DNA from: Parelaphostrongylus tenuis
Taxonomy: Eukaryota; Nematoda; Chromadorea; Rhabditida; Metastrongylidae
Assembly: GCA_019055375.1 (NCBI GenBank)
Contig: JAHQIW010005857.1
Coordinates: 1-64,000, forward strand
Direction of reading: 5' to 3'
Length of the DNA: 64,000 nucleotides
Below, one piece after another: positions 41,151-52,085 of the stretch. Under the pieces are notes generated by a model. The model did not search any database and was not told the DNA's origin. It saw only the letters and a list, made by a program, of their open reading frames with translations. Within the stretch, counting starts at the first letter, position 1. Every line of letters begins with the position of its first letter. The position numbers and the translations under genes are program-made.

Positions 41151-41930
41151 ACTGTTTGTTGAAGATTCTAGGGACAGCTATGAATGTTTGGCATATAACC
41201 TATATGAAAAGTTGAGGAGCATCCCCATGTCATAGTTCAATCCGCAAATCAGCTCAGTTACCAGTACTGATGATACAAATAATAAAAACAAACAGGTTTG
41301 AGATTATATAATGTTCACTCGAAATCAAAAGACGAACCATCAATGTCTAAACTATCAAGTGAAGTATCTCTTCCAAGTTCAGCTGAGATATGTCTGATGC
41401 ACTCTTTCTATGACGCAAATGTTCATTTGAAGGAAAGAAAACTCCAGGATTTAAATGTTGGTGCTTATATAGTCTTTTGAGTTTACTCATCGTGTTCAAC
41501 GAAAAAGGGTCAAAATAGCAATTTTCAAGATAGAAAACGATCTGCTATGCTGTAAAAATTCATAAATTCACTTGAACAAAATTTCTTAAGACAAATCCAG
41601 ACAATTTACTTATTTACTCTTACCCCAATGTTGCTTGAAAATTATCATGACGTAGATACGTAGATAATGATGAAATTTCTTGGAAATGTGTAGCTGACAT
41701 TTCGTAGTGACAAAATATGTCACGTTCCACACACTTTTAGCGGTATAAAAGTATCGCTAATCGGTAGAGAAGCAATGCATCGTGATTTTCCCGATTCTTC
41801 CCTTAGATTGTCACTACTTCGAGTTTGAACGTTCTGTCATCATGACCTTTTTGCCAACTTAACGCCTTGTGAACACCACTTCTTACTTGATCACTACGCT
41901 CTCACAACTATGCAACCATCTTCTTGCTCA
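41151..41930. other. No confirmed gene
   Basis: A 60-codon plus-strand frame at 41298-41480 (SKLSSEVSLPSSAEICLMHS) has protein-like composition but no splice support. The rest is AT-rich. Confidence 0.3.
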
Positions 41931-41932
41931 TG

Positions 41933-42166
41933 TTAGTCCTTTACCCATTGACTTCCAAGGACCCAACTCATTGAGATTGGAGGACTCGAACTGTCTGCGT
42001 ATTCTATCACGATAGCGATACTATATACTCCAGTGGAATGAAGCATGTTTTCTGCAGCGTCCAACGTCTCTATGAATTCATTACTGGAGATTGGTTTGGT
42101 GTAACCAACACCTAAAGGCATACTTTTTCCATCGAAATGATTGGATATTGGATAACCTTTTAGCAA
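41933..42166 (-). CDS. Gene fragment, unrecognised, with an inverted partial duplicate nearby
   Basis: A 77-codon minus-strand frame of clearly protein-like composition (GKSMPLGVGYTKPISSNEFI, DAAENMLHSTGVYSIAIVIE, SPPISMSWVLGSQW). Part of it is duplicated in opposite orientation at 42315-42520. No family recognised. It may be an exon of a host gene that was copied locally. Confidence 0.35.
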   Translation of the reverse strand: MLKGYPISNHFDGKSMPLGVGYTKPISSNEFIETLDAAENMLHSTGVYSIAIVIEYADSSSPPISMSWVLGSQWVKD

Positions 42167-42314
42167 TAATCACTAAACTAACAAGATTCTAAAGACATGT
42201 CGGAATTAGAGGCATATTAGCTGGACAGTCGGCGGCTTCAAGCCAGTTATCATAAATGCCGATATGTGTTTACCACCTTTTTAGTGTGGTAAAAAATATT
42301 TAATGTCATCCAAA

Positions 42315-42520
42315 ATCCAATGATTCCTGCAGAAAGATATTATGCTCTAGAGTGTCAATTCAGCTAAATCAATTCTTAGTAAGGAATCCTTAATGTCGTT
42401 GAGTGTGACAGAAAACATGCTCAATTCCACTGGAGTATGTACTATCGCCATCGGGGGTTAGTACACAGGCAGCTTGAGTCCTCCAATATTTAAGGAGTTG
42501 GGTCTTCGGAAGTCAGAGAA
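42315..42520 (+). pseudogene. Inverted, broken duplicate of the 41933-42166 frame
   Basis: The plus strand repeats GACAGAAAACATGCTCAATTCCACTGGAGTA-TA-TATCGC and CTTGAGTCCTCCAAT...GAGTTGGGTC of the minus-strand frame. It has gained a stop (GGGGTTAG) and lost the ending. Confidence 0.7.
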
Positions 42521-42945
42521 TTGATTTGCATTTGCTACTATTAAATTTTTGCAATCTAGTGTGCCTTACAGTACATCCGTGATCATTTAAAATGATAACT
42601 GTCTCGCATGAGCAAATCACTTTAGGGTTTCTGTCTGGAAAGATGAAAATTCTGAGGTGATTCAAGTTGTTTCTGAAAAGAATTAATTGGGGATCGAATC
42701 CGCTTTTAAATCTTAACGCACTTGATTAAATGTCGTTGTCTACAAATTGGCTGACGTCGAACACTTTGACACTTTAATAATTGTCTAGCAGGTCTCATTA
42801 GTTTGCAGCTTAGCCTGAGTTCGAACCACTGTTTTTCAGAAAGCCTCTGTGCTCAAAAAAGAATTAGAATGCCATCATTAGCTGGAATTTGCTCAGTAAA
42901 CTGGTATGCTTCTTCGAAGATCCCGTCATTGATAGCACTGATAAG
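42521..42945. other. No recognised feature
   Basis: AT-rich DNA. The frame at 42803-43030 runs into the SINE-A copy and is not genic. Confidence 0.4.
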
Positions 42946-42951
42946 AAATAC

Positions 42952-43205
42952 GGGGCGTCGTGGCGCAGGCTGTGATGCTCGTCGCGGCGCGGGGAGCCGA
43001 GCTCCATCCCCAACTCCCAGCGGTAATTAACAACTACGTCCTATGAAAGGCCACAGCCAGACTATCCTCGAGATTGCAAGGAGACTCGCTTAACCAGTAT
43101 GTCACGTCATTCAAGAAGAGGACGATTGAGCAATTTAAATGCTAAAAGTGCTGGGACCCTCACAGTAAAAAAAAAAACACTGCGATGAACGATCAAATGA
43201 AGTGC
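42952..43205 (+). mobile_element. SINE family A copy 5
   Basis: GGGGCGTCGTGGCGCAGGCTGTGATGC head (box A-like TGGCGCAG-CTG), box B-like GAGCCGAGCTCC, CAGCGGTAATTAACAAC body, ATGCTAAAAGTGCTGGGACC and poly-A at 43170. The longest and best of the family. Confidence 0.7.
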
Positions 43206-43479
43206 TCAAGTGCTAGAATAAGAATTACTGACAGTCGAAAGTCTCGATGAGGCGCCTGTCTCTTAAAGCACACGAGTTGATGGACAATATAGAATCTCAC
43301 TATCCGCTGGCAACCTCAACCGAGGTCTGAACTCATAAAATATCGCAGAATACTGATGAATGAACATTGGTCCCTATCTGGCTGCAAACTCAGTGGAAGT
43401 TGTAGGACTCTATGCACTTTAATTAATGACTCATAAGTACACTATTGACTATATCCCCATATGAAACACTTCACTACTT

Positions 43480-43990
43480 GTTGTGTTTCAACAAAGATGA
43501 ACTGTGCGCAAATTCTTTTTGCATCGCGAATTTTCCTAACTTCATAAATGCAGTGCAGAGTGGTTGCTTGCTCACTTCAATGAGTCTTGTAATCGTGTGT
43601 ATGTGGTCCATGGTACTAAATCCTTTTCGGAACCTTGCTTGTTCGCATGGCTGTCCTTCGTCCAGTATTCTGTCAATCCTGCTTAGAGATGACTCGAGTA
43701 AAGAAATTATAGGCAACGGACAGTAAGTAGATTGGGCGATAATTGCCTATGTCGTAAAGGTCTCCCTTTTTGAACAACAATACGGTCTTGTTGGCTTTCC
43801 ATTGAATAGGAACCTTGCATTTTGACAGGTAGCGAGTGAACAGCCGAGCGAGGGTGTTGACGAGAACTGGCGGCAGGTTCTTTAGGTGTTTTAGTCTAAT
43901 CCTGTCTGGAACGGGTGTCGTTCTGTTCTCCACCGACGACATAGCATGACGGATTTCGGAAGGGAGGACCGGTGGAAAAGTGGAAAAACG
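43480..43990 (-). pseudogene. RTE-A reverse transcriptase fragment
   Basis: Minus-strand frames give PPVLPSEIRHAMSSVENRTT, DRIRLKHLKNLPPVL, VLLFKKGDLYDIGNYRPI and, after a frameshift, RILDEGQPCEQARFRKGFST and DHIHTITRLIEV. This is the finger and palm-start region of the RT, as in 61050-61560. It is truncated on the 5' side at about 43990, where inverted repeat 2 starts. Confidence 0.85.
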
Positions 43991-44281
43991 TGTCCCAATG
44001 GGCATACAAGGAAAAGGAGTTGTATTATTGCAGAGTTGAACAACTCGCATATGAGAAATGAAGAAAAGGCGTTTCTGTTATATGAAACTCTTCTGTTATG
44101 AATGTCCAATAATGTGCAAAATAAAGCTTGGTTTTACTGAAAAGATGTGACACAGAGCTAATTTAAGAATAATAAGAGATTAATCTAACGAATTACTCAG
44201 AAATCTAACTAAAATTAGTTCATTAACGGCGTGTACTAATCCAAAATGGGAATGTCCAATTATACTCATTGATATAGAGCA

Positions 44282-44350
44282 CTACGCAAACCATCCGCGT
44301 CATGCGGGACTTGAACCCATCTCATTCTTTCCGGAAACGCGCGCTTTGAA
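44282..44350 (-). repeat. tRNA-like repeat, family E copy 4
   Basis: Minus strand AGCGCGCGTTTCCGGAAAG followed by ATGGGTTCAAGTCCCGCATG, the latter a good box B. Partner in the right arm at 52005-52085. Confidence 0.5.
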
Positions 44351-45949
44351 GTCCGAATAGATTTGATGATTTTCTCCCACGCTGACTGGACTTAGACATG
44401 AACTTCAGTGGGGCTGATACTACCTCATCGTAAGTACCATCCATTCTTTCGTTTTTCTCTGCAAAGCTGTCATCGAAAGTTCGAGCTCAGATGGATTTTT
44501 TTTATTGACTCGCATTGTACCTCATGCCCAAAATGAGTTGTATCAGTTATTACACCATCTTAAGTAAACACTGATAGGACAGCCAAGGAGTTTTCAAGAC
44601 AAACAGATATTACTTTTGTTTCCAGCAAGTCACTGTAGCATAAAAGTGTATGACATACACCGATTCACTCAACGCAACTCTTTAAAACAACTAATCGATG
44701 TCACTAAAGATGTGATGTTCTAGGAGCTCGAAAACTGATGTTAATATTCTACAACAAGTGCGTTACTCAATATAACATGCGTTACTAAATATATTACATG
44801 GCATGAGGTTATGATAAGCATGAAAATGGCTACAAAAAATCATAAACACCTGCGAAAAAAAACATTTTTAGTATTTCAAAATTTTATAATATTATCCGGG
44901 CCTCAACAAAATTGGAGGTCAAATCCAGCAATAGACCAAGAGAACTCAGTTTTCTGACCAGTTAATCCAATTCTTGATTAACGATACGGTAGCGTTTTCG
45001 TAAATCATTGACAACTTTTCCACTGATTTTGAAAGAAGTTGAAAAAATAGTTTTCGTAGCCCTATAATATCATAAAGAAACTCTCTTTTGAAACCAGTGA
45101 CATACAAGACATTAGTCGAATACAGCTATTAGTGTACAATTTCGCGGATACGCCGTGCGCTCGGCTTTATGCGCATTCAAAGATTTTTCGTTGGACAGAG
45201 CTTTCCCAACAAATGCTTAGTAGACATCTGAGAGGTTGAGAAACAACGATCTCATTACTGTGAATGTTTCAGATTCTACAAACCAAAAGATAAAGTAAAA
45301 GTAAATCCACTTAGCTACTACCCATTCTATCATTTTTTCCATAAAGAAAAGCTCGATCGGAAGTCTGAGCTCACGTGGGTTCCCATTTATGACCGCCTGA
45401 CTTATTCATGCTAGAAATGATAGGAATTATCTAACACATCATCTTAAGTAAGCAATGATAACAAAACTAAGAAGGTTTCACCGCAATCGGATATCAATCT
45501 TATTCCAGCATATTACCGTGATGTTAAAATGGATGACTTACTCCAATTTACTCAATATAGTTTTGAGAACAATTAAACTATCAGGTGTACATATATGACC
45601 CCGCCTTTTTTTTGTTGTAATATTAGTGAGAATACAGATATGCATATTTTTTTGTCTCAAAGAGTTCTAAACACGCTATTTATCCAAATGTTCTTGAAGT
45701 GCAGAATGTTTTATATGATGGCTTCAATAAGATTTTGAGGATGACAACTTATGTACCCTATCAACTCCCCTTTTCTCTAAATTTGTAATTTGTAATTTGA
45801 ATTTAGTATTGTTAAGTGTTAATCTGGCCGTGTAATGTCGGAAGAGTAAGATGAATGAGGTAAAACCTCCTGAAACCTTCCAAAACCTCCCATGTCAGCT
45901 CGTTTACGACGTTTTTGATCGCTTTTGAGAATGAAGTCTAGCTGACATT

Positions 45950-46340
45950 TTTGTAATATTATACCTTTCGATTCGAGTACTTTATTAAGACCACGTTAAA
46001 TTTTATTACATCGCATAATCATTTTCTGAGCTGACATGTCATGTGGCCTGTTAATGAGCTCTTGTGCAGCCCGACACACGTGTGTCAACCTTGACAGTCT
46101 CGTCAGTAGGGCAGAACCCTTCGTATTTAGTCAGTCCTCATGGGACTCCCTACTCCCACCATGAAGAGGTAGACGACGACGAACTATTTACAAATCGCCG
46201 TCAAGTGAAAAAAAATACAAGATCGGCGATTTTCGACACTCGATTGCTCTTGGCTGGTATCTTTGTAACTTTTTTGTATTATTATACCTTCATACCTAGA
46301 GCATTATACCATACATTTCAAGTGTTTTATTGAGACCACG
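45950..46340 (-). mobile_element. Hammerhead element copy 4, direct-repeat layout
   Basis: Read on the minus strand: terminal segment (GTGGTCTCAATAAAACACTTG...GGTATAATAATAC...CAATCGAGTG), then a body with CGGCGATTT and GTAGGGAGTC, GGTTCT, hammerhead (46069-46112), then the same terminal segment again (CGTGGTCTTAATAAAGTACTCGAATCGAAAGGTATAATATT). The segment thus flanks the body as a direct repeat with a period of about 320-380 bp. The outer end at 46340 joins an RTE-A tail. Confidence 0.65.
46069..46112 (-). ncRNA. Hammerhead ribozyme motif copy 4
   Basis: Minus strand: GCCCTA, CTGACGA (one change from CTGATGA but within CUGANGA), stem II region GACTGTCAAGGTT, GACA in place of GAAA, ACACGTGTG, TCGGGC. 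Stem I keeps five pairs. The altered second box and the GUG in place of NUH suggest inactivity. Confidence 0.55.
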
Positions 46341-46344
46341 AAAG

Positions 46345-46765
46345 ATCACTTGGCGTTATTAAACGCGCAGTCAAAAGTTCGATACTAGGGTTATCCCGTA
46401 TTTCGGAAATGGGAGAAAGGATCCGCAGTTCCTACCTACATCAACTATCGAAAATCAGAGGCGCCGTTCTAAACGCCAGGATATCGAAAATAGGTGGGCC
46501 GGGTACGTGATGTGCTTCAACGACAACCGATGGACGAGAGTCATTAACGAGTAAAATCCTCGGGATATCAACACCCTACAGGAAAACCACCGACCCGGTG
46601 GTCCGATTTCTTCACGAAAAGACGAGAAGCAAGATATGATGCTCAACAAATTTTTAGTGCGAGGACGACTCATTGGGCTACTCCTGCTTGCGATAGAGAA
46701 AATGAAAGTGTTGCTGGTGCCCCGCTCAAGTCACTCGAAGACCAACGGGACGACAGGTGATACAG
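46345..46765 (+). pseudogene. RTE-A C-terminal tail in inverted repeat 2, left arm
   Basis: Starts at GATCACTTGGCGTTATTAAACGCGCAGTC and ends at GGGACGACAGGTGATACAGA, matching 58510-58930 of the plus RTE-A copy (the conserved MRERI, ARISKIGGPGT and NDNRWT coding segments). Frames are broken. It ends at the true 3' end of the element, while the 5' side is cut by the hammerhead element. Confidence 0.8.
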
Positions 46766-47006
46766 ATGTACTTATGTGTGTGAATATGCATGTGGTTTTC
46801 GGGGTTTATAGATTAGATTATGTACCTCGTAAACACCCAACAAATGGACGGTTGGATGCGCATTTACTACTCCCTAATTGCGGAACTGTTCTATGAGTTC
46901 AATAGCATTTGCTGAAAATGAATTAAACTATAGATAACTTGAAAACGATAACAGAATTCGTCAACTAAACACTCAGAGATCTAACTAATTAATTCATTAT
47001 CAACGT

Positions 47007-47213
47007 ATGGTCCCCATTTCACAGAGTGCAAATAAGTACGGTGATATTGCCGCACATCTGACTGAATCAGACATGAAAATCAATAAGGCTGATGCGGTCT
47101 CAAACCACTTACTCTGTCGTTTTCTCAAAAAAATAAAAGTTGGCATCAGGAGTTTATCTACCATGGATTTCCTTCTTCCACAAACTGATCCACCAATGTC
47201 AGATGATACATAA
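47007..47213 (+). other. Open frame in inverted repeat 2 (neutral relic)
   Basis: 68 codons (MVPISQSANKYGDIAAHLTE, SDMKINKADAVSNHLL) with a counterpart of 60 codons at 49594-49776 (minus) in the other arm. Between the two, most base differences change the amino acid, so there is no sign of protein-level constraint. Probably not a gene. Confidence 0.3.
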
Positions 47214-47735
47214 TATTTATCAAACTACCTTAAGTAATCACTGGTAGCAAAACTGAAGCAATCTCACCACACAACAACTATACCCGTATTTCATCAGGTT
47301 GTTTTAGTATAAAAATGATTAACTTACCTAGATTTATAACATATCTTTGTAAAATAACTAAATTATTAGATGATCATCACGAGTGTAACATCACAGAGTT
47401 GATAGGTATGTTAGGTATGTGTTACTAATCTTCCAAAACAGACTTGTCTTTCGATAAAACATGCATCACTGAATAAATTATACGGCGCAAGGCTCGAATA
47501 ATGACAAAAGAATGACTTGGAATAAGTCATAAACGACTGGTAAAATATCAGCCCATCAACTTGAGAAACCTAGGAAACAATGAAAGAAAGAGATGCAACT
47601 AAAAAGGAACGACTTATCTAAGCTTTCCATATTTTATTGAATTTTATAAATCTATGCGCATTCAGATTCAGAACCAAAACCGGAAAAGAATTGTTAGAAG
47701 ACTTGACATCTTCACCAGGAGGTTTAAAACTTATT

Positions 47736-49074
47736 GGCGACGTATTGCGTTAGGTTGAAATTCCAGTGTCATCAGAGTTTTTGAGACAAAAGTTTTCTAG
47801 CTATCGTCTGTTAGCAATACTCATTCCGTTATATAAAGAGTAGCTTCAAAGCTCGTTGGAACATATACAATCCTATCACCGCTCGCCGACCACGTGTAGA
47901 TCCGTCCTTCATACGAGTATTCACTGATTGTTATCGAAATTGCAGTACAGAAATATCCTTAACAACGCTCCACCATAACCCACAAACAACGCGGTTGACA
48001 AGGTGACAGTATAGCCAAAGCTGTGCACCTCTTCGTCTTCGCTACAAACGACAATGAATTCGCTCAATCTGACGAGAAAGACACATGTTTTGGTGGGATT
48101 TCTATCATATTATCGTTTTGTGGACGACATCACTCAAAAAAAAAATCCCGGTAAAGCAGAGACGATTGCAAACTAAACGAAGCAAGAAAAGAGATTGGAC
48201 CATGCATAGATAGAAAGAATACCCAGCTCGTAAAATCCAAGTTACGTTAGTGAGAAAACTAAATTGCATGGTCCTCTTATTACGGAGACCACCTCAAACG
48301 TTCATTGAACGTGGAGAAAAGCATTAAGGAAGAACCGGACACAAGAAGTAGGGCAGAATGGGCCGCGTTCGAGACTTTTAAGAAATCACCCTTGAAGAAT
48401 GATTTGAAGATGGTGTACTTAGCACATTACTGTTCGATGCTTGATGAAGAGCATCTGATCTGGAATTAATTTCAAAATAGGTGAATAGTGGTAAGTGGCT
48501 TTGCTCCTGCTCGGGAAAAATTCAATAAAACAAGATTACTTCATCAACTATAGTGGAGCACAAGGTTGACATGGTGAATTGTTTGGAGCCTACAGCTCAG
48601 TTACACGTTCACCGTTTGGATCTTGAAAACATTTATGTAGCATTAAACTAAACAACTCGCTAAGCACGGCACTTAATTACTGCTGCGACGAACATACCTA
48701 AATAACATGCGTATGCCAAATATTGTTTTTGTGCTTCATGTGGCATGAATTTGGGTTTGGCAAATTTCAATTGATTAATGGAGGTGTTTGGCTACTGAGT
48801 TACAAGCTGATCCAGAACACCAGCTATTTCACAATTTGCATGATAAAAAATCTTTGTTCGATAAAATAAGGAAAAGCAGGGTTGGTTTTGAAATCGCCCT
48901 TTCTTAAGCAATCTAATAACAACTAAAAGTCTAAAGGAGAAGCTTTGTTTGGCGAAAATGCTAGAGATATAGAAATGCATTTTGCAAAAATCACACCGGT
49001 ACGAAAGGGTTGGAACATTCAAATAGTATCGTGTCGCTCATTCTAGGTAATGTTCCTATAGCTTGGCTTGGTTT
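47736..49074. other. Loop of inverted repeat 2
   Basis: 1.34 kb between the arms. It contains an RTE-B scrap at 47875-48480. The rest (48480-49074), including a minus-strand frame at 48792-49022, is unrecognised. Confidence 0.6.
47875..48480 (+). pseudogene. RTE-B reverse transcriptase and thumb fragment
   Basis: Plus-strand frames give LADHV-DPSFIRVFTDCYRNC, a FVDDI string near 48120 (catalytic FADD with Ala to Val), and SIKEEPDTRSRAEWAAFETF with a DEEHLI end. In hookworm-type RTEs the last segment reads LKEEL-RR-RAAWAAF. It is truncated and frameshifted. It lies wholly in the loop, so it entered before or apart from the arm duplication. Confidence 0.7.
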
Positions 49075-50011
49075 TAAAAGTTAATGGCGAAGATGTCAAG
49101 TCTTCTAACAATTCTTTTCCGGTTTTGGTTCTGAATTTGAATGCGCATAGGTTTATGAAATTCAATAAAGTATGGAAGGCTTAGATAAATCGTTTCTTTT
49201 TAGTTGCATCTCTTTCTTTCATTGTTTTCTAGGTTTCCCAAGTTGATGGGCTGATTTTGCCAGTCGTTTATGACTTATTCCAAGTCTCTTTTGTCATTAA
49301 TCGAACCTTGCGCCGTATAATTTATTCAGTGATGCATGTTTTATCGAAGGACAAGTCTGTTTTGGAAGATCAGTAGCACATACCTAACATACCTATGAAC
49401 TCTGAGACTTTACACTCGTGATGATCATCTAACAAAGACATGTTATAAATCTAGGTAAGTTAAACAATTTTATACTAGAATAACCTGATGAAATACGGGT
49501 ATAGTTGTTGTGTGGTGAGATTGCTTCAGTTTTGCTACCAGTGATTACTTAAGGTAGTTTGATAAATATTATGTGTCATCTGACATTGGTGGATCAATTT
49601 GTGACTAAGGGATATCCATGGGAAGATAAACTCTTGATGTCAACTTTTATTCTTTTGAGAAAACGACGGAGTGAGTGGTTTGAGACCGCACCAGCCTTAT
49701 TGATTTTCATGTCTGATTCAGTCAGATATGCAGCAACATCACCGTACTTATTTGAACTCTGTGAAATAGGGACCATACGCTGATAATGAATTAATTAGTT
49801 AAATCTCTGAGTGTTCAGTCACCAAAGTTTGTTGTCGTTTTCTATCTATAGTTTTGATTCATTTTCAGCAAATGCTATTAGACACATAGAACAGTTCCGC
49901 AATAGGGGAGTAAATGAGCATCCAATCGTCCATTTTATGGATGTTTACGAGGTACATAATCTTATCTTTAAGCCCCGAAAACCACATGCATATTCCATAT
50001 TCATACACACA

Positions 50012-50410
50012 TATGTGTGCCTGTATCACCTGTCATCCCGTTGGCTGTCGAGTGACTTAAGAGGGCACCAGCAACACTTTCATTTTCTCTATAGCATGCA
50101 GGAGTAGCCCAATGAGTCGTCCTTGTTGAGCATCATATCTTGCTTCTAGTCTTTTCGTGAGGAAATCGGACCACCGGGTCGGTGGTTTTCCTGTAGAGCG
50201 TTGATATCCCGAGGAATTTACTCGGTAACGACTCTCGTCGATCGGTTGTCGTTGAAGCACATCACGTACCCGGCCCACCTATTTTCGATATCCTGGCGTG
50301 TAGAAAGGCGAATCTGATTTTGATCGTTGATGTAGGTAGGAACTGCGGATCCTTTCTCTCGTTTCCGAGATACGGGATACCCCTAGTATCGACCTTTTGA
50401 CTGCGAGTTT
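50012..50410 (-). pseudogene. RTE-A C-terminal tail in inverted repeat 2, right arm
   Basis: Mirror of 46345-46765, from TGTATCACCTGTCATCCCGT to GCCAAGTGAC. The minus-strand frame at 50057-50278 retains RVRDVLQRQPIDESRYRVNS but is shifted relative to the element. Confidence 0.8.
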
Positions 50411-50429
50411 GAAAACGCCAAGTGACTTT

Positions 50430-50830
50430 TGTGGTCTCAATAAAACCCTCGAAATAAAAGGTATATGGCTCTAGGTATAAAGGTATAATAATACAAAAAG
50501 TTACAAAGATACCAGCCCAACGGCAATCGAGTGTTGAAAATTGCCGATCTTGTGATTTTTCACTTGACGCTGCTTGGAAATGGTTCGTCGTCACCTACCT
50601 TTTCATGGAGGGAGTAGGGAGTCTCAACAGGACTATCTACATACGAAGGGTTCTGCCCGACTGACTAGATTGTCAAGGTCGGCACACGTGCATCGGGCTC
50701 TACAAAGCCCATTAACAGGCCCACATGACATATCAGCTCAAATAATAATCATGAATTGAAATTCGAGCGTGGTCTTGATGAAACACTCGAATCAACAGGT
50801 ATAATATTACCAAAATGTCAGCTAGACTTC
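50430..50830 (+). mobile_element. Hammerhead element copy 5, direct-repeat layout
   Basis: Plus-strand order: terminal segment (GTGGTCTCAATAAAACCCTCG...GGTATAATAATAC...CAATCGAGTG, 50433-50533), body, hammerhead (50655-50698), then GCTCAAATAATAATCATG and a second terminal segment (GAGCGTGGTCTTGATGAAACACTCG...GGTATAATATTAC, 50763-50812). This mirrors copy 4. Confidence 0.65.
50655..50698 (+). ncRNA. Hammerhead ribozyme motif copy 5
   Basis: Stem I GCCCGA with TCGGGC pairs perfectly over six bases. The core reads CTGACTA and the second box GGCAC, both changed from consensus. ACACGTGCA replaces ACACGTGTA. The stem is preserved but the catalytic core is lost. Confidence 0.55.
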
Positions 50831-52004
50831 ATTTGCAAAACCGATCAAAAACGTCGCAAACGAGCTGACATGGAAGGTTTTGGAAGGTTTCAGGAGCTTT
50901 TACTTTATCCGTCTTACTCTTCCGACATCACACCGCCAGAGTACCTTTAACATCACTAGATTCAAATACAAATCAGCAAATTCAGAGAGAAGGGGAGTCT
51001 GAGTAGCTGAATGGGTTCACTTTTACTTTTAGTTTATCTTTCGTTTGTTCAACCTAAAACATTCAAAGTAATGATGTCGTCGTTTCTCAACCTCTCAGAA
51101 GTTTACTGCGTGTTTGTTGGAAAAGCCCTGTCCAGCGAAAAACTTTGAATGCAGGCGTGCATATAGCCGGGCGCACGCCGTTTTCCGCGAAATTGTACAC
51201 TAATAGCTGTATTCGACCGATGTCTGGCATCCCAGTCTGGTTTTAAGGAGAGTTTCTTCATGATATTATGGCGCTACGAAAACTATTTTTCAGACTTCTC
51301 TCAAAATCAGTGGGAAAGTTGTCAATGATTTACGAAAAGGCTACTATATCGTTGATCAAGATTTGGATTAATTGGTCAGAGATTGAGTTATCCTGATCTA
51401 TTGTTTAATTTGACCTCCAATTTTGTTGAGGACCGGAAAAGTTATAAAATTTTGATCTTTTGGAATTTTGGAAATGTTTTTTTTTCTCAACTTTTCATGA
51501 TCTTTTGTAGCCATTATCATACTTGTCATAACCTCATGCCATATAATATATCTAGTACCGCATTCTGTATCGATTAGCGCACTTGTTGTAGAAGATTAAC
51601 ATCCACTTTTTGAGCTCCTAGAACATCACATCTGTAGTAACATCGATTAGTTGTTTTAGAGAGTTGTGTTGAGTGAATCGGTGTATGTCACCCCTTTCTG
51701 TAACACTGACTTGCTGGAAACAAGAGTAATATCTGTTTGCTTTAAAAATTCCTTGGATGTGCTATCAGTGTTTACTTAAGATGGTGTGATAATTGATACA
51801 ACTCATTTTTGGCATGAGGTACATCACGAGTCACTAATAAAAATCCACGTGAGCTCAAACTTTCGATGACAGCTTTACAGATGAAAACGAAAGAATGGAT
51901 GGTACTTACGATGAGGTAGTATTAGCCTCACTGGTGTTTATGTCTGAGGCCAGTCAATCTGTGAAAACATCATCAAATCTATTCGGACTTTATTTGACGT
52001 CAGT

Positions 52005-52085
52005 GGTGCAAAGAGTCGAAGCACGCGCTCCCGGAAAGAATAAGATGTGGGTTCAAATCTCGCATGACGAGAATGTTTTGCACTG
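52005..52085 (+). repeat. tRNA-like repeat, family E copy 5
   Basis: GTGGTGCAAAGAGTCGAAGC (box A-like) and GGGTTCAAATCTCGC (box B) about 40 bases apart, with GCGCTCCCGG between. Mirror of 44282-44350. Confidence 0.5.

Larger units (their letters stand above)
44008..47735 (+). repeat. Inverted repeat 2, left arm
   Basis: Matches 49075-52290 in reverse complement over most of its length, for example 44010-44200 with 52100-52285, 45110-45200 with 51150-51215, 46020-46340 with 50430-50740, and 47600-47730 with 49080-49200. It has an extra 430 bp (about 45345-45770) not found in the right arm. Internal units related to each other lie at 44140-44690, 45340-45570 and 46930-47400, so the arm is a mosaic. 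It carries a tRNA-like repeat, a hammerhead element and an RTE-A tail. Confidence 0.85.

Noticed and set aside
42803..43030. 75-codon plus-strand frame with an Arg/Gly-rich end
   Set aside because: The GC-rich end is the head of a SINE-A copy, not a protein.
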